Shown: positions 28,765 through 37,870 of the stretch, one piece after another
Position numbering within the stretch: the stretch's first letter is position 1
How the letters are laid out: every line of letters begins with the position of its first letter
Assembly: GCF_017094465.1 (NCBI RefSeq)
Contig: NZ_CP064791.1
Coordinates: forward strand, 1,178,001 to 1,242,000
Direction: 5' to 3'
DNA length: 64,000 nucleotides
Origin: Halapricum desulfuricans
Lineage (GTDB): Archaea > Halobacteriota > Halobacteria > Halobacteriales > Haloarculaceae
Notes under the pieces: model-generated
Database searches by the model: none
What the model was told of the DNA's origin: nothing
Seen by the model: only the letters and a program-made list of their open reading frames with translations
Translations under genes and position numbers: made by a program

Positions 28765-29844
28765 ATGGACCGTCAGACGCCACTCTACCGACGCCACGAT
28801 GATCGAGGAGCCAGTTTCACCGACTTCGGCGGCTGGGAGATGCCGGTCGAGTTCGACTCGATCAGGGGAGAACACCAGCGCGTCCGCGAGGCAGCCGGCA
28901 AGTTCGATGTCTCCCATATGGGTCAGATCGAAGTGACCGGCCCCGACGCGGCAGCGCTGTTGCAGCGACTCACGACGAACGACGTGGCCGCGCTCGATCC
29001 CGGCGAGGCGCAGTACGCGGCGATCACCGACGAGGAGGGTATCATGCTCGAGGACACGGTCGTCTACCGGCTCCCGGACGGCGAGACGTACCTGTTCGTC
29101 CCCAACGCCGGCAACGACGCGGCGATGGCCGACCGGTGTCGGTGGATTCGCTCGGCGTTCGATCTCGACGCCGAGATCGACAATACCACGACGGACTGGG
29201 CGATGATCGCGGTCCAGGGGCCGGACGCGCCCGCTCGGTACGAGACCGTGACCGACAGCCGGTACACGCTCGATCGGTTCGAAATCGAGCGGGCGACGAT
29301 CGCCGGCGTGGACTGTCTGGTCGCGGCGACGGGCTACACCGGCGAGGACGGCTTCGAGATACTAACACCGTGGGCGGAGGCAACCGGGGTCTGGGACGCC
29401 TTTGACGTGCAACCGTGCGGCCTCGGCGCCAGGGACACCCTGCGCCTGGAGATGGGACTGTTGCTCTCCGGGCAGGACTTCGATCCCGACGAACAGCCCC
29501 GGACCCCCTACGAGGCGGGGATCGGCTTCGTCGTCGATCTCGACACCGCCTTCGTCGGTCGAGACGCGCTCGAGGCGGCCCGGGAAGCGGGGGTCGAAGA
29601 GACTCTTTGCGGCGTCGAACTGCTCGACCGCGGCGTGTTGCGCCACGGCCACACCGTCACGACGCCGGATGACGAGGAGATTGGCCACGTCACCAGCGGG
29701 ACGATGAGTCCGACGCTCGGTGTCTCGATCGGGCTGGCGTACGTCGATAATGAGTACGCGGAGCCCGACGAGACCGTTCGGGTGATTGTCAGGGACGAAC
29801 CGAAGAAAGCACGTATCAGGGCCACACCATTTCTCGATAGATGA
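28765..29844 (+). CDS. gcvT: Glycine cleavage system T protein (aminomethyltransferase)
   Basis: A 359-residue tetrahydrofolate-dependent aminomethyltransferase. [39 protein letters not shown] and [10 protein letters not shown] are typical, and the C terminus ends in the usual PFLDR-like strand. It takes the methylamine group from the lipoyl arm of GcvH, releasing ammonia and methylene-folate. The ATG at 28765 is preferred over an in-frame TTG at 28759. Its stop overlaps the gcvH start by four bases. Confidence 0.93.
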   Translation: MDRQTPLYRRHDDRGASFTDFGGWEMPVEFDSIRGEHQRVREAAGKFDVSHMGQIEVTGPDAAALLQRLTTNDVAALDPGEAQYAAITDEEGIMLEDTVVYRLPDGETYLFVPNAGNDAAMADRCRWIRSAFDLDAEIDNTTTDWAMIAVQGPDAPARYETVTDSRYTLDRFEIERATIAGVDCLVAATGYTGEDGFEILTPWAEATGVWDAFDVQPCGLGARDTLRLEMGLLLSGQDFDPDEQPRTPYEAGIGFVVDLDTAFVGRDALEAAREAGVEETLCGVELLDRGVLRHGHTVTTPDDEEIGHVTSGTMSPTLGVSIGLAYVDNEYAEPDETVRVIVRDEPKKARIRATPFLDR

Positions 29845-30227
29845 GCTTCGACATCCCCGAAGGGTTGCGCTACCTCGACTCCCACGAATGGATCGACGTG
29901 ACCGACGGCACCGCACGCGTCGGCGTCTCGGACGTCGCACAGGACGAACTCGGCGACGTGGTCTTCGTCGAACTCCCGGCGGAAGGCGACCAGTTCGACG
30001 CGGGTGCGGAGTTCGCCGTCGTCGAGAGTATCAAGGCCGTCTCGGACGTGTACATGCCGGCCTCCGGCGAAGTGACCGCGGTCAACGAGGCGCTGCTCGA
30101 CCGCCCCGAACTGATCAACGAGGAGCCGTACGGCGACGGCTGGCTCGTCGAACTGGAGCTCGACGACGCCGACGAACTCGACGGGCTTCTCTCCGCCGAG
30201 GCGTACGCCGAACGGATCGAGGACTGA
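29841..30227 (+). CDS. gcvH: Glycine cleavage system H protein
   Basis: A 128-residue lipoyl carrier. SHEWIDV near the N terminus and [14 protein letters not shown] identify the family; the lipoylated residue is Lys65. It shuttles the aminomethyl group between GcvP, GcvT and the L protein. It is coupled to gcvT. The glycine decarboxylase genes (gcvPA/gcvPB), which often follow in haloarchaea, are not next to it. Confidence 0.95.
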   Translation: MSFDIPEGLRYLDSHEWIDVTDGTARVGVSDVAQDELGDVVFVELPAEGDQFDAGAEFAVVESIKAVSDVYMPASGEVTAVNEALLDRPELINEEPYGDGWLVELELDDADELDGLLSAEAYAERIED

Positions 30228-30312
30228 TTCTCCCGGCTGCTCCGCCGGGCTGTCGCAACACATCCGCGCGCGGACGACGGCCGCGCGAAGAGACGGCGGA
30301 CGCCGACTCCGA

Positions 30313-30972
30313 TCAGACGCCCGACCGGGGCAGCTGTGACTGTTCCGTATCGAGGAGTTCCGCGAGTAGGTTGTGCTGGGCGGCCGCGAGGTGTTCGGTG
30401 AACGTCGGCGTCGCGACGTCCAGCGCGTCCGCGACCTCGCTCGCGGTGGCTTCTTTCGGGTACTCGAAATACCCCATCTCGTAGGCCGTATCGAGCACCT
30501 CGCGCTGGCGCGCGGTCAGCACGTTCAGATCGACGATAGTGCTGTCGTCGCCCTGGTCGTCGTCCGATCGCGTCAGTCGGCGTATCCGAACGCCCTCGTG
30601 TGTGTCCCGCAGGTCCGCGATCACGTCACGGACTGTCGTGAGGTCCGTCGTCAGGAAGGTCAACACGACTGATCCGTCGACGACCTGAATCCCTCTGACC
30701 GTACAGCCGGTTTGCTCGACGAGCTCGCAGACACAGTCTTGATCAGCCGCACGCGAGAACCGATAGACCGTTCGATCGTCGTAGGAGAAGATCGGTTCGG
30801 CCTCGAACTCCTCGGCCCACTGTTCGTCGTCGCTGACCGTAAACTCCTCAGTGACAGTCCCCTCGTCGTCCGCTCGCGTCCCCCGGGAGACCGACGAGAC
30901 CGTGCCCGACGCGTCCGCCAGCTGGCACACTGCTGGCCCGTCGACGCGGATCTCGGCACAGATCCCGGTCAT
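30313..30972 (-). CDS. narO: NarO-type regulator (Bat/HTH-10 family) with a cysteine motif
   Basis: A 219-residue transcription regulator. The C-terminal HTH-10 (Bat) domain is in LTARQREVLDTAYEMGYFEYPKEATASEVADALDV. The N-terminal domain has Cys5, Cys16, Cys80, Cys82 and Cys90. The last three form C-x-C-x7-C, the motif I recall from Haloferax NarO (CXnCXCX7C), where it is thought to hold an oxygen-sensitive iron-sulfur cluster. It diverges from the nar operon, as expected for its regulator. DmsR-type paralogues are the alternative. A CGAACATATTCG palindrome lies 39 bases upstream of its start. Confidence 0.82.
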   Translation of the reverse strand: MTGICAEIRVDGPAVCQLADASGTVSSVSRGTRADDEGTVTEEFTVSDDEQWAEEFEAEPIFSYDDRTVYRFSRAADQDCVCELVEQTGCTVRGIQVVDGSVVLTFLTTDLTTVRDVIADLRDTHEGVRIRRLTRSDDDQGDDSTIVDLNVLTARQREVLDTAYEMGYFEYPKEATASEVADALDVATPTFTEHLAAAQHNLLAELLDTEQSQLPRSGV

Positions 30973-31010
30973 AGATCGTAGTTGCTGGCACTATCCCATA
31001 CCAGTATCCG

Positions 31011-31022
31011 CGAACATATTCG
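31011..31022. promoter_or_regulatory. Candidate NarO-type operator between narO and the nar operon
   Basis: CGAACATATTCG has the form CGAA-N4-TTCG. It lies in the 248-base divergent region between narO (30972) and the nar operon (31221). The same form recurs near 44247, 44295 and 48254, always before denitrification-associated genes. TATA-like elements for the nar direction are TGTATAAATC (31061-31070) and ATATTTATTA (31091-31100). The assignment to NarO is inference. Confidence 0.55.
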
Positions 31023-31155
31023 GCCCTCTTCGAGATATTTGACCGTTGCTTTTTCGTGGCTGTATAAATCTGACCCCGAATATATGCATTATATTTATTA
31101 CATAAAGGCCCTTAGACATTAGGGTTTGGGGATACTGTCGAGCGGTGAGAATCGG

Positions 31156-31224
31156 ATGAACGAGTCCACACTGTGGCGAGGCCGCTGGCGGACGCGGTCC
31201 CGCAGTGTGAGTATCAAACCATGA
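31156..31224 (+). other. Possible 22-codon leader frame coupled to the nar operon
   Basis: The ATG at 31156 opens MNESTLWRGRWRTRSRSVSIKP and its TGA overlaps the ATG of the next gene by the four bases ATGA. The RNA can fold, with CACACTG near its start pairing with CAGTGTG near its end, around a GC-rich core. The peptide is basic, unlike typical haloarchaeal proteins, so it may be a leader or chance. Confidence 0.3.
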
Positions 31225-31787
31225 ATAGGAAGACACTCGTGATAGTCGCGGTGGTGCTCGTGGTCCTGTTGCCGATGTGGTTCGTCGCGCTGCACGGCGA
31301 ACCGCCGTCGGAAGAGGTCGCGATAGACAGGAGTGTCTCGGAGATGCAGCCCCTGGAGAGCATCGTCGACACGCCGAACAAGCTCTCACCGAGTCAGGTC
31401 GGCGTGATCATCTGGGTCGCTCTCTTCGGCCTCTTCGGGACGCTCGTCGCCGCCCACCGCTTCATGAATCGTGCAGTTAGACCACCCGACGCGGCGGCCG
31501 ACGGCGGCCAGCCGGGGTGGTCGTGGATCGACACCGACCGCCGCTGGGTGGTCGCGTACCACGAGGCGACCGAATCGATCGAGGGGTTGGCCGCGATGGG
31601 TGCGCTGACGGTACTCGCCATCGTCTTCGCGGCGCTGTTCACCGGCGAGTACCTGACGCTGGCGCGCACCCAGTACTTCGGGCTGTACGCGACCGGCATG
31701 TTCCTCTCGCTGGCCGCGCTGACAGTGGCGTACTACGCCTGGTTCATGCCACACGTCGAGGTCGCCGAACACAGGGGGCACGACTGA
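31221..31787 (+). CDS. First gene of the nar operon, four-helix membrane protein (narA-like position)
   Basis: A 188-residue protein with hydrophobic segments at about 5-23 (TLVIVAVVLVVLLPMWFVAL), 58-77, 127-147 and 155-175. The exposed segment between the first two helices carries acidic residues. It opens the operon before the Rieske and cytochrome b genes, a place called narA in Haloferax as I recall. It may be a membrane subunit of the quinol-oxidising module. The ATG at 31221 was chosen because the upstream extension is not hydrophobic. The stop overlaps the next start by one base. Confidence 0.75.
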   Translation: MNRKTLVIVAVVLVVLLPMWFVALHGEPPSEEVAIDRSVSEMQPLESIVDTPNKLSPSQVGVIIWVALFGLFGTLVAAHRFMNRAVRPPDAAADGGQPGWSWIDTDRRWVVAYHEATESIEGLAAMGALTVLAIVFAALFTGEYLTLARTQYFGLYATGMFLSLAALTVAYYAWFMPHVEVAEHRGHD

Positions 31788-32422
31788 TGGACGGGCACGA
31801 CCACACCGACGACTGTGAGACGTGTGACAGCGGCGAACCGGTCCGGCCGAGCATCTACACTGACGCCAGAGCCGAGATGCAGCGCCGCGATTACGCGAAG
31901 GCGCTGGCGACCGTCGGAGGCCTCACCGCCGTCGCGAGCCTGGCAGCGCCGCTGGCCGGGTTACAGCGCGTCTTCGAACGGGAGTACACCGGCCCGATAT
32001 ACGGCGACGAGATCCCGCTCGTCGACGGCAACGGCGACCGGATCATGGAGTCGCGTCTCAGTGAGGGCGAACAACTCACTGTGTTTCCCGAGCCACGGCC
32101 GGGGTTGGATGACGCGCCGACGCTACTCGTTCGCTTCCCGGAGTCGGCGTACGGCGGCGGGACGAACATGGCCTTCACCGCTGGCGGATACGCCGCGTAC
32201 TCGAAAGTGTGCACGCACGCGGGTTGTATGGTCGACGACCGGGAGAACTCGACGTGGGTCTGTCCGTGCCACTACGCGAAGTTCAATCCCAAGGGCGGGG
32301 CCTCGGTTGTCGGCGGACCCGCGCCGCGCCCGCTGCCGCAGCTGCCGATCACGATCTCCAGCGGCGGCTATCTGATCGCGACAGGCGACTTCGAGGGGCC
32401 GATCGGCCCCGGTGGTGAGTGA
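31787..32422 (+). CDS. narB: Rieske [2Fe-2S] protein of the nar operon
   Basis: A 211-residue electron carrier. The cluster ligands are in VCTHAGCM and CPCHYAKF (Cys-His pairs). A twin-arginine signal, [27 protein letters not shown], near residues 33-60 implies folded export with the N-terminal helix as membrane anchor. With the cytochrome b below it forms a bc-like quinol dehydrogenase feeding NarGH on the outer face. It is coupled to its neighbours by one-base overlaps. Confidence 0.9.
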   Translation: MDGHDHTDDCETCDSGEPVRPSIYTDARAEMQRRDYAKALATVGGLTAVASLAAPLAGLQRVFEREYTGPIYGDEIPLVDGNGDRIMESRLSEGEQLTVFPEPRPGLDDAPTLLVRFPESAYGGGTNMAFTAGGYAAYSKVCTHAGCMVDDRENSTWVCPCHYAKFNPKGGASVVGGPAPRPLPQLPITISSGGYLIATGDFEGPIGPGGE

Positions 32423-33786
32423 TGTCGCTGGCTCAGATGCTGTATCAGTGGGCCGACGACCGGTTCGACCTGGACGACGCCGAGGAGTTCGGCGGCAAGG
32501 CGTTCCCGGCCGAGGACTCGTTCCTGCTGGGGGAGATCGCGCTGTTCTGCTTCGTCATGCTCGCGCTAACCGGGATCTTCCTCGGTTTCTTCTTCGAGCC
32601 GTCGACCTCGGCGACGACCTACGAGGGCAGCGTCGCGAAGTTCCAGGGCGAGGAGCTGCCGGCCGCCTTCGCGTCGGTGCTGCAGATCACGTACGACGTG
32701 CCCTTCGGTATGTTTATCCGGCGGTTCCACCACTGGGCTGCCCATCTGTTCGTCGCTTCGATCGGCCTGCATATGCTCCGGGTGTTTTTCACCGGCTCCT
32801 ACCGGAACCCCCGCGAGCCCAACTGGATCGTCGGCACGGTCCTGGCGATTCTGGCGATCGGGGCGGCCTACACCGGATACGCCTTGCCGTTCGATGAGTT
32901 CGCCGCGACGGCGACCGGGATCGGGTTCAACGTCACGACGGCGATTCCGGTCGTCGGGGACATTCTGGCGAAAGTCGTCTTTGGGGGATCGTTCCCCTCC
33001 AGCGCGACTATCCCGCGGCTGTACTTCCTCCACGTGCTGGTGATTCCGGTACTGATCGTCGCCTTCCTTGCCGTCCACATGGTTATTCTGATCCGTCAGA
33101 AACACACTGAAGCCCAGCGCGAGGACGACATCGCGTCGCCGGCGAGCGACGGTGGCGACCGGGCCGTCGACCGCGAGGACGACACCGTCGTCGTCGGCCT
33201 GCCCGCGTTCCCGAACCAGGCCGCCGTCTCGGCGGTGGTGTTCTTCCTGACGCTAGCGACCCTGTCGCTGTTGGCCGGTTTCCTGCCGGTACACAACATC
33301 GCTGCATACGGCCCGAACAATCCGGCTGGGACGCCCGATCTGATCATGCCGGACTGGTTTTTGATGTGGCTGTACGGCTTCCTCAAGCTGTTGCCGTCGT
33401 GGCTCTCGTTCACGATTCCCGTGGTTGGGATCCACGTCAGCGCGGAGTTCATCGGCGGGCTCGGCATCCCGGGGCTGATCTTCTTGGTCATCTTCGCGTG
33501 GCCGTTCATCGATCGTGAGGAAGAGCCCGTCCACTTCACGGCGGATCCGCTCAATCGGCCGTGGCAGACCAGCGTGGGCGTCTCGGCAGTTGTGTTCATC
33601 ATGCTCGCCTCGCTCGGTGGGATGAACAACCTCGCCGCGAGAGCGACAGGCCTCAGCACCGGCACGCTGAACCCGCTGTTGCTCGCGGCGCTGATCCTCG
33701 GGCCGGTACTCGCGTTCGGGATCGTCTATCGGACGCTCCGTGAGCCCTCGACGGGGTCGGCCGGGGAGGTGCTGGGCGATGACTGA
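32422..33786 (+). CDS. narC: Cytochrome b of the nar operon
   Basis: A 454-residue di-haem membrane protein. The haem ligands are the His pairs in [20 protein letters not shown] and [20 protein letters not shown]. The N-terminal half resembles cytochrome b6. The C-terminal half contains [21 protein letters not shown], like the PEWY-containing subunit IV, with PDW at that place. It should oxidise menaquinol and pass electrons to the Rieske protein. An in-frame GTG at 32419 is an alternative start. It overlaps the following small gene by eight bases. Confidence 0.92.
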   Translation: MSLAQMLYQWADDRFDLDDAEEFGGKAFPAEDSFLLGEIALFCFVMLALTGIFLGFFFEPSTSATTYEGSVAKFQGEELPAAFASVLQITYDVPFGMFIRRFHHWAAHLFVASIGLHMLRVFFTGSYRNPREPNWIVGTVLAILAIGAAYTGYALPFDEFAATATGIGFNVTTAIPVVGDILAKVVFGGSFPSSATIPRLYFLHVLVIPVLIVAFLAVHMVILIRQKHTEAQREDDIASPASDGGDRAVDREDDTVVVGLPAFPNQAAVSAVVFFLTLATLSLLAGFLPVHNIAAYGPNNPAGTPDLIMPDWFLMWLYGFLKLLPSWLSFTIPVVGIHVSAEFIGGLGIPGLIFLVIFAWPFIDREEEPVHFTADPLNRPWQTSVGVSAVVFIMLASLGGMNNLAARATGLSTGTLNPLLLAALILGPVLAFGIVYRTLREPSTGSAGEVLGDD

Positions 33787-33961
33787 GATCGCGCTCTCGG
33801 CGCGGACGTACAGTCGACTGGACACCGCGAGCAAACTGCTCGGGCTGGCGCTGGTCGCGGCCGGCCTGGAGGTCGGGCCCACGGGCAGTGCCGGCGCGAC
33901 GCTCGTGGTCGTCGGTATCGCTATCGGAACTATCACCGTCTTCATCACAACCAATGAGTAG
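33779..33961 (+). CDS. Small two-helix membrane protein between narC and narG
   Basis: A 60-residue protein, [19 protein letters not shown] followed by two hydrophobic stretches ([14 protein letters not shown] and [19 protein letters not shown]). It overlaps narC by eight bases and narG by eight, so it is a genuine operon member. A subunit or assembly factor for the membrane complex is plausible. The family is unfamiliar. Confidence 0.75.
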   Translation: MTEIALSARTYSRLDTASKLLGLALVAAGLEVGPTGSAGATLVVVGIAIGTITVFITTNE

Positions 33962-36812
33962 TAACAACGACCAGCCGGACGGCGACGTCTCGCGCCGGGA
34001 CTTCCTGAAAGGGGCCGGCGTCGCAAGCGTCGTCGGCGTCACCGGCGCGACGATCGCGGAACAGGGACTGAACAACCTCGAACTCGTCGACGACCCGATC
34101 GGCTCCTATCCCTATCGGGACTGGGAGGACCTCTACCGCGAGGAGTGGGACTGGGACTCGATCTCCCGGTCGACCCACAGCGTCAACTGCACCGGCTCCT
34201 GTTCGTGGCAGGTCTACGTCAAGAACGGGCAGGTCTGGCGCGAACAACAGGCAAACGACTACCCGCGATTCGACGAGAACCTCCCGGACCCGAGCCCCAG
34301 GGGCTGTAACAAGGGGGCTTGCTTCAGCGACTACGTCGACGCCGACCAGCGCGTGAAATACCCGCTGCGGCGCACCGGCGAGCGCGGCGAGGGCCAGTGG
34401 GAGCGGATCTCCTGGGACAGGGCCCTGACCGAGATCGCAGAACACGTCATCGACGAGGTGACCGAAGGCCGGTACGACGCTATCTCGGGGTTCACGCCGA
34501 TCCCGGCGATGAGTCCAGTCTCTTTCGCCTCGGGGACGCGGCTGATCAACCTGCTCGGCGGGGTCAGCCACAGCTTCTACGACTGGTACTCGGACCTGCC
34601 GCCGGGCCAGCCCATCACCTGGGGTCACCAGACCGACAACGCCGAATCGGCCGACTGGTACAACGCCGACTACATCATCGCGTGGGGTTCGAACATCAAC
34701 GTCACGCGCATCCCGGACGCGAAGTACTTCCTCGACGCGCAGTACAACGGCACCAAGCGCGTCGGCGTCTTCACCGATTACTCCCAGACGGCGATCCACA
34801 CCGACGAGTGGCTCTCCCCGAACCCGGGGACTGACACCGCGCTGGCGCTGGGAATGGCCCGGACGATCGTCGACGAAGGCCTGTACGACGAAGCCCACGT
34901 CAAAGAGCAGTCGGACATGCCGCTGCTCGTCCGGGAGGACACCGGGAAGTTCCTGCGCGCCAGCGAGGTCCCCGGACTCGGCGCGGACGTCGAGAACCCG
35001 GAGAAAGTGATGGTCATGCAGGACGGCGACGGCGAGCCCCGGATCGCGCCCGCCTCGCTCGGCGATCGCGCGGACAAATACGATCCCAGCAAATCCATCG
35101 AACTGGACTTCGATCCGCAACTGGCCGTCGAGGAGGAGGTCACGACGACCGACGGACAGGTGCCGGTCCGGTCGGTGTGGGTGAATCTCCGGGAGGAACT
35201 GTCGAACTACACGCCCGAGTACGTCGCCGAGGAGACCGGCGTCGGCGAACGGACTCACCGGAAGATCGCCCGGGAGTTCGCCGAGTCCGACGCCGCGAAG
35301 ATTATCCACGGCAAGGGCGTCAACGACTGGTATCACAACGACCTCGGCAACCGTGCGATCCAGTTGCTCACCACGCTGACCGGCCACATCGGCCGCAACG
35401 GGACCGGCGTCGACCACTACGTCGGCCAGGAGAAGATCTGGACGTTCAACGGCTGGAAAAACCTCTCGTTCCCGACTGGAAGCGTCAGGGGCGTCCCGAC
35501 GACGCTATGGACCTACTTCCATGCGGGGATTCTCAACAACACCGACGAGCAGACGCGTTCGATGATCCAGGAGTCGGTCAACGAGGGCTGGATGCCAGTC
35601 TACCCCGAGGAGCGCGGCGACGGCTTCCGGCCGGACCCGTCGACGATGTTCGTCTGGCGTGGCAACTTCTTCAATCAGGCGAAGGGCAACGTCGCCATCG
35701 AGGAGAACCTCTGGCCGAAACTCGACCTCGTGGTGGACATCAACTTCCGGCTGGACTCGACGGCGCTGTACAGCGACATCGTCTTGCCGGCTGCGAGTCA
35801 CTACGAGAAGACCGACCTGAACATGACGGACATGCACACGTACGTGCACCCGTTCACGCCGGCGGTCGAGCCCCTCGGCGAGGCCAAGACCGACTGGCAG
35901 ATCTTCAGGGAACTCGCGGCGAAGATCCAGGACCTCGCGGAGAGACGCGACATCGATCCGATCGACGATCGCAAGTTCGACCGCGAGATCGACCTGCAGT
36001 CGCTCGAAGACGACTACGTCCGCGACTGGCTCACTGAGGAAGGGGAGGGTGACGGCGCGCTGGCAGACGACGAGGCCGCCGCCGAGTTCATCCTCGAACA
36101 CTCGACGGAATCCAACCCCGACGACGGCGGTGAAATCACCTTCGCGGACACGGTCGAGCAGCCACAGCGCTTCGAGGCCGCCGGCGACCACTGGACCTCG
36201 GACATCGAGGAGGGCGAAGCCTACGCCCCCTGGAAGGACTTCGTCCAGGACAAGGAACCCTGGCCGACGTTCACGGGCCGCCAGCAGTACTACATCGACC
36301 ACGACTGGTTCCTCGAACTCGACGAACAGCTACCGACCCACAAACGCCCGCCCGAACAGCAGGACCAGCAGGAGTATCCCCTGCGGTACAACACCCCTCA
36401 CGGCCGATACGCGATCCACTCGACGTGGCGTGACAACGAGAAGCTGCTCAGGCTGAACCGCGGCGAACCAGTCGTGTTCATCCACCCTGACGACGCGCAG
36501 CGACGCGGGATCGAAGACGGCGACCGGGTCGAAATCTACAACGACCTCTCCGAAATCGAGGCGATAGCCAAGGTCTACCCCTCGGCTGACCCCGGCACTG
36601 TCCAGCTGCCGTTCGGCTGGGAGAAATACCAGTTCCCCAACCGCGAGAACTTCAACTCGCTGGTCCCGATGTACATGAAACCCACACAGCTGGTGCAATA
36701 CCCCGAGGACAGTGGCGAACACCTGCACTTCTTCCCCAATTTCTGGGGGCCGACCGGAGTGAACAGCGACGTCCGCTGTGACGTCCGCCCGAAAGAGGGG
36801 GGTGATAACTGA
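33954..36812 (+). CDS. narG: Respiratory nitrate reductase alpha subunit (molybdopterin)
   Basis: A 952-residue Mo-bisMGD enzyme. The twin-arginine signal SRRDFLKGAGVASVVGVTGA places it on the outer face. The first iron-sulfur site is HSVNCTGSCSW ... GCNKGAC, with His as a ligand as in other NarG. YDWYSDLPPGQPITWGHQTD contains the Asp corresponding to the Mo ligand of E. coli NarG. It is shorter than bacterial NarG (about 1240 residues), as usual for archaeal pNar. The ATG at 33954 precedes the Tat motif directly. Confidence 0.95.
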   Translation: MSSNNDQPDGDVSRRDFLKGAGVASVVGVTGATIAEQGLNNLELVDDPIGSYPYRDWEDLYREEWDWDSISRSTHSVNCTGSCSWQVYVKNGQVWREQQANDYPRFDENLPDPSPRGCNKGACFSDYVDADQRVKYPLRRTGERGEGQWERISWDRALTEIAEHVIDEVTEGRYDAISGFTPIPAMSPVSFASGTRLINLLGGVSHSFYDWYSDLPPGQPITWGHQTDNAESADWYNADYIIAWGSNINVTRIPDAKYFLDAQYNGTKRVGVFTDYSQTAIHTDEWLSPNPGTDTALALGMARTIVDEGLYDEAHVKEQSDMPLLVREDTGKFLRASEVPGLGADVENPEKVMVMQDGDGEPRIAPASLGDRADKYDPSKSIELDFDPQLAVEEEVTTTDGQVPVRSVWVNLREELSNYTPEYVAEETGVGERTHRKIAREFAESDAAKIIHGKGVNDWYHNDLGNRAIQLLTTLTGHIGRNGTGVDHYVGQEKIWTFNGWKNLSFPTGSVRGVPTTLWTYFHAGILNNTDEQTRSMIQESVNEGWMPVYPEERGDGFRPDPSTMFVWRGNFFNQAKGNVAIEENLWPKLDLVVDINFRLDSTALYSDIVLPAASHYEKTDLNMTDMHTYVHPFTPAVEPLGEAKTDWQIFRELAAKIQDLAERRDIDPIDDRKFDREIDLQSLEDDYVRDWLTEEGEGDGALADDEAAAEFILEHSTESNPDDGGEITFADTVEQPQRFEAAGDHWTSDIEEGEAYAPWKDFVQDKEPWPTFTGRQQYYIDHDWFLELDEQLPTHKRPPEQQDQQEYPLRYNTPHGRYAIHSTWRDNEKLLRLNRGEPVVFIHPDDAQRRGIEDGDRVEIYNDLSEIEAIAKVYPSADPGTVQLPFGWEKYQFPNRENFNSLVPMYMKPTQLVQYPEDSGEHLHFFPNFWGPTGVNSDVRCDVRPKEGGDN

Positions 36813-37870
36813 TGGCACATGAGAACTTCGAGATCGCCGACGGGGTCGACCACCAGGTCGCGATGGTGATGGACCTCAACAAGTGCATCGGCTGTCAGAC
36901 GTGTACGGTCGCCTGCAAGACGCTGTGGACCGAACGCGAGGGGACCGAGTACATGTACTGGAACAACGTCGAGACCCGTCCCGGGAAGGGCTACCCCCGG
37001 CGCTGGGAGGAGAAGGGCGGCGGCTGGGTGTCCGACGAGCACACCGAGCGCACGCCGGGCGAGATCCCCGCGAGCGAGGACTACGGCGAGGCCTGGGAAT
37101 TCGATCACGAGGGCATCCTCAAAGAGGGCGAGGACAAGAAACTCGCCCCCGAGGGCGGCAAGCCCGAGTGGGGTCCCAACTGGGATGAAGACCAGGGTGC
37201 GGGCGAACACCCCAACAGCTACTACTTCTACCTGCCGCGGATCTGCAACCACTGCACGCACCCCTCTTGTGTGGAGGCCTGCCCTCGCCAGGCGGTCTAC
37301 AAGCGCGAAGAGGACGGCGTCGTCCTCGTCGATCAGGACCGCTGTCGTGGCTATCGGTACTGCGTCGAGGGCTGTCCCTACAAGAAGATCTACTACAACG
37401 CCGTCTCGAAGAACTCCGAGAAGTGCGTCTTCTGTTATCCGCGGATCGAAGGGGAAGGCCCCGACGAGGAGATCCACCCGCCCGCCTGCGCCGATCAGTG
37501 TGTGACCCAGCTCCGACTGGTGGGCTATCTCGACGATACCGACGGGCCGATCTACAAGCTCGTCGAGCAGTACGAGGTCGCGCTCCCGCTGCATCCGGAG
37601 TACCAGACGACGCCGAACGTCTACTATATCCCGCCGTTCGCGCCGCCCCAGCACTCCGAGGGCGGCGAGACCGTCGACGTCGATCGGATCCCCCGGTCGT
37701 ACCTCGAACAGCTGTTCGGCGAGCGGGTCCACGACGCTCTGGACACGATCGAGCAGGAGCGCCAGAAGGTCGAACGCGGCGGCTACAGCGAACTCATGGA
37801 GATACTACAGGACACGAATCCGGCCGAGCAGTACCGCCTCGACCGAACGGGGGTGTTCGACGATGACTGA
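36812..37870 (+). CDS. narH: Nitrate reductase beta subunit (iron-sulfur)
   Basis: A 352-residue electron-transfer subunit with four cysteine groups: CIGCQTCTVACK, CNHCTHPSCVEACP, CRGYRYCVEGCP and CVFCYP...CADQC. In bacterial NarH the third group has Trp in place of one Cys, giving a [3Fe-4S] cluster. Here that place is Tyr (CRGYRYC), so the same cluster type is expected. It has no signal and is presumably exported with NarG. The stop and start with NarG share one base. Confidence 0.95.
   Translation: MAHENFEIADGVDHQVAMVMDLNKCIGCQTCTVACKTLWTEREGTEYMYWNNVETRPGKGYPRRWEEKGGGWVSDEHTERTPGEIPASEDYGEAWEFDHEGILKEGEDKKLAPEGGKPEWGPNWDEDQGAGEHPNSYYFYLPRICNHCTHPSCVEACPRQAVYKREEDGVVLVDQDRCRGYRYCVEGCPYKKIYYNAVSKNSEKCVFCYPRIEGEGPDEEIHPPACADQCVTQLRLVGYLDDTDGPIYKLVEQYEVALPLHPEYQTTPNVYYIPPFAPPQHSEGGETVDVDRIPRSYLEQLFGERVHDALDTIEQERQKVERGGYSELMEILQDTNPAEQYRLDRTGVFDDD

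Noticed and set aside
33945..35417. A 490-codon minus-strand frame opposite narG
   Set aside because: narG is unambiguous. The antisense translation is Val/Arg/Asp-rich and shows no domain.
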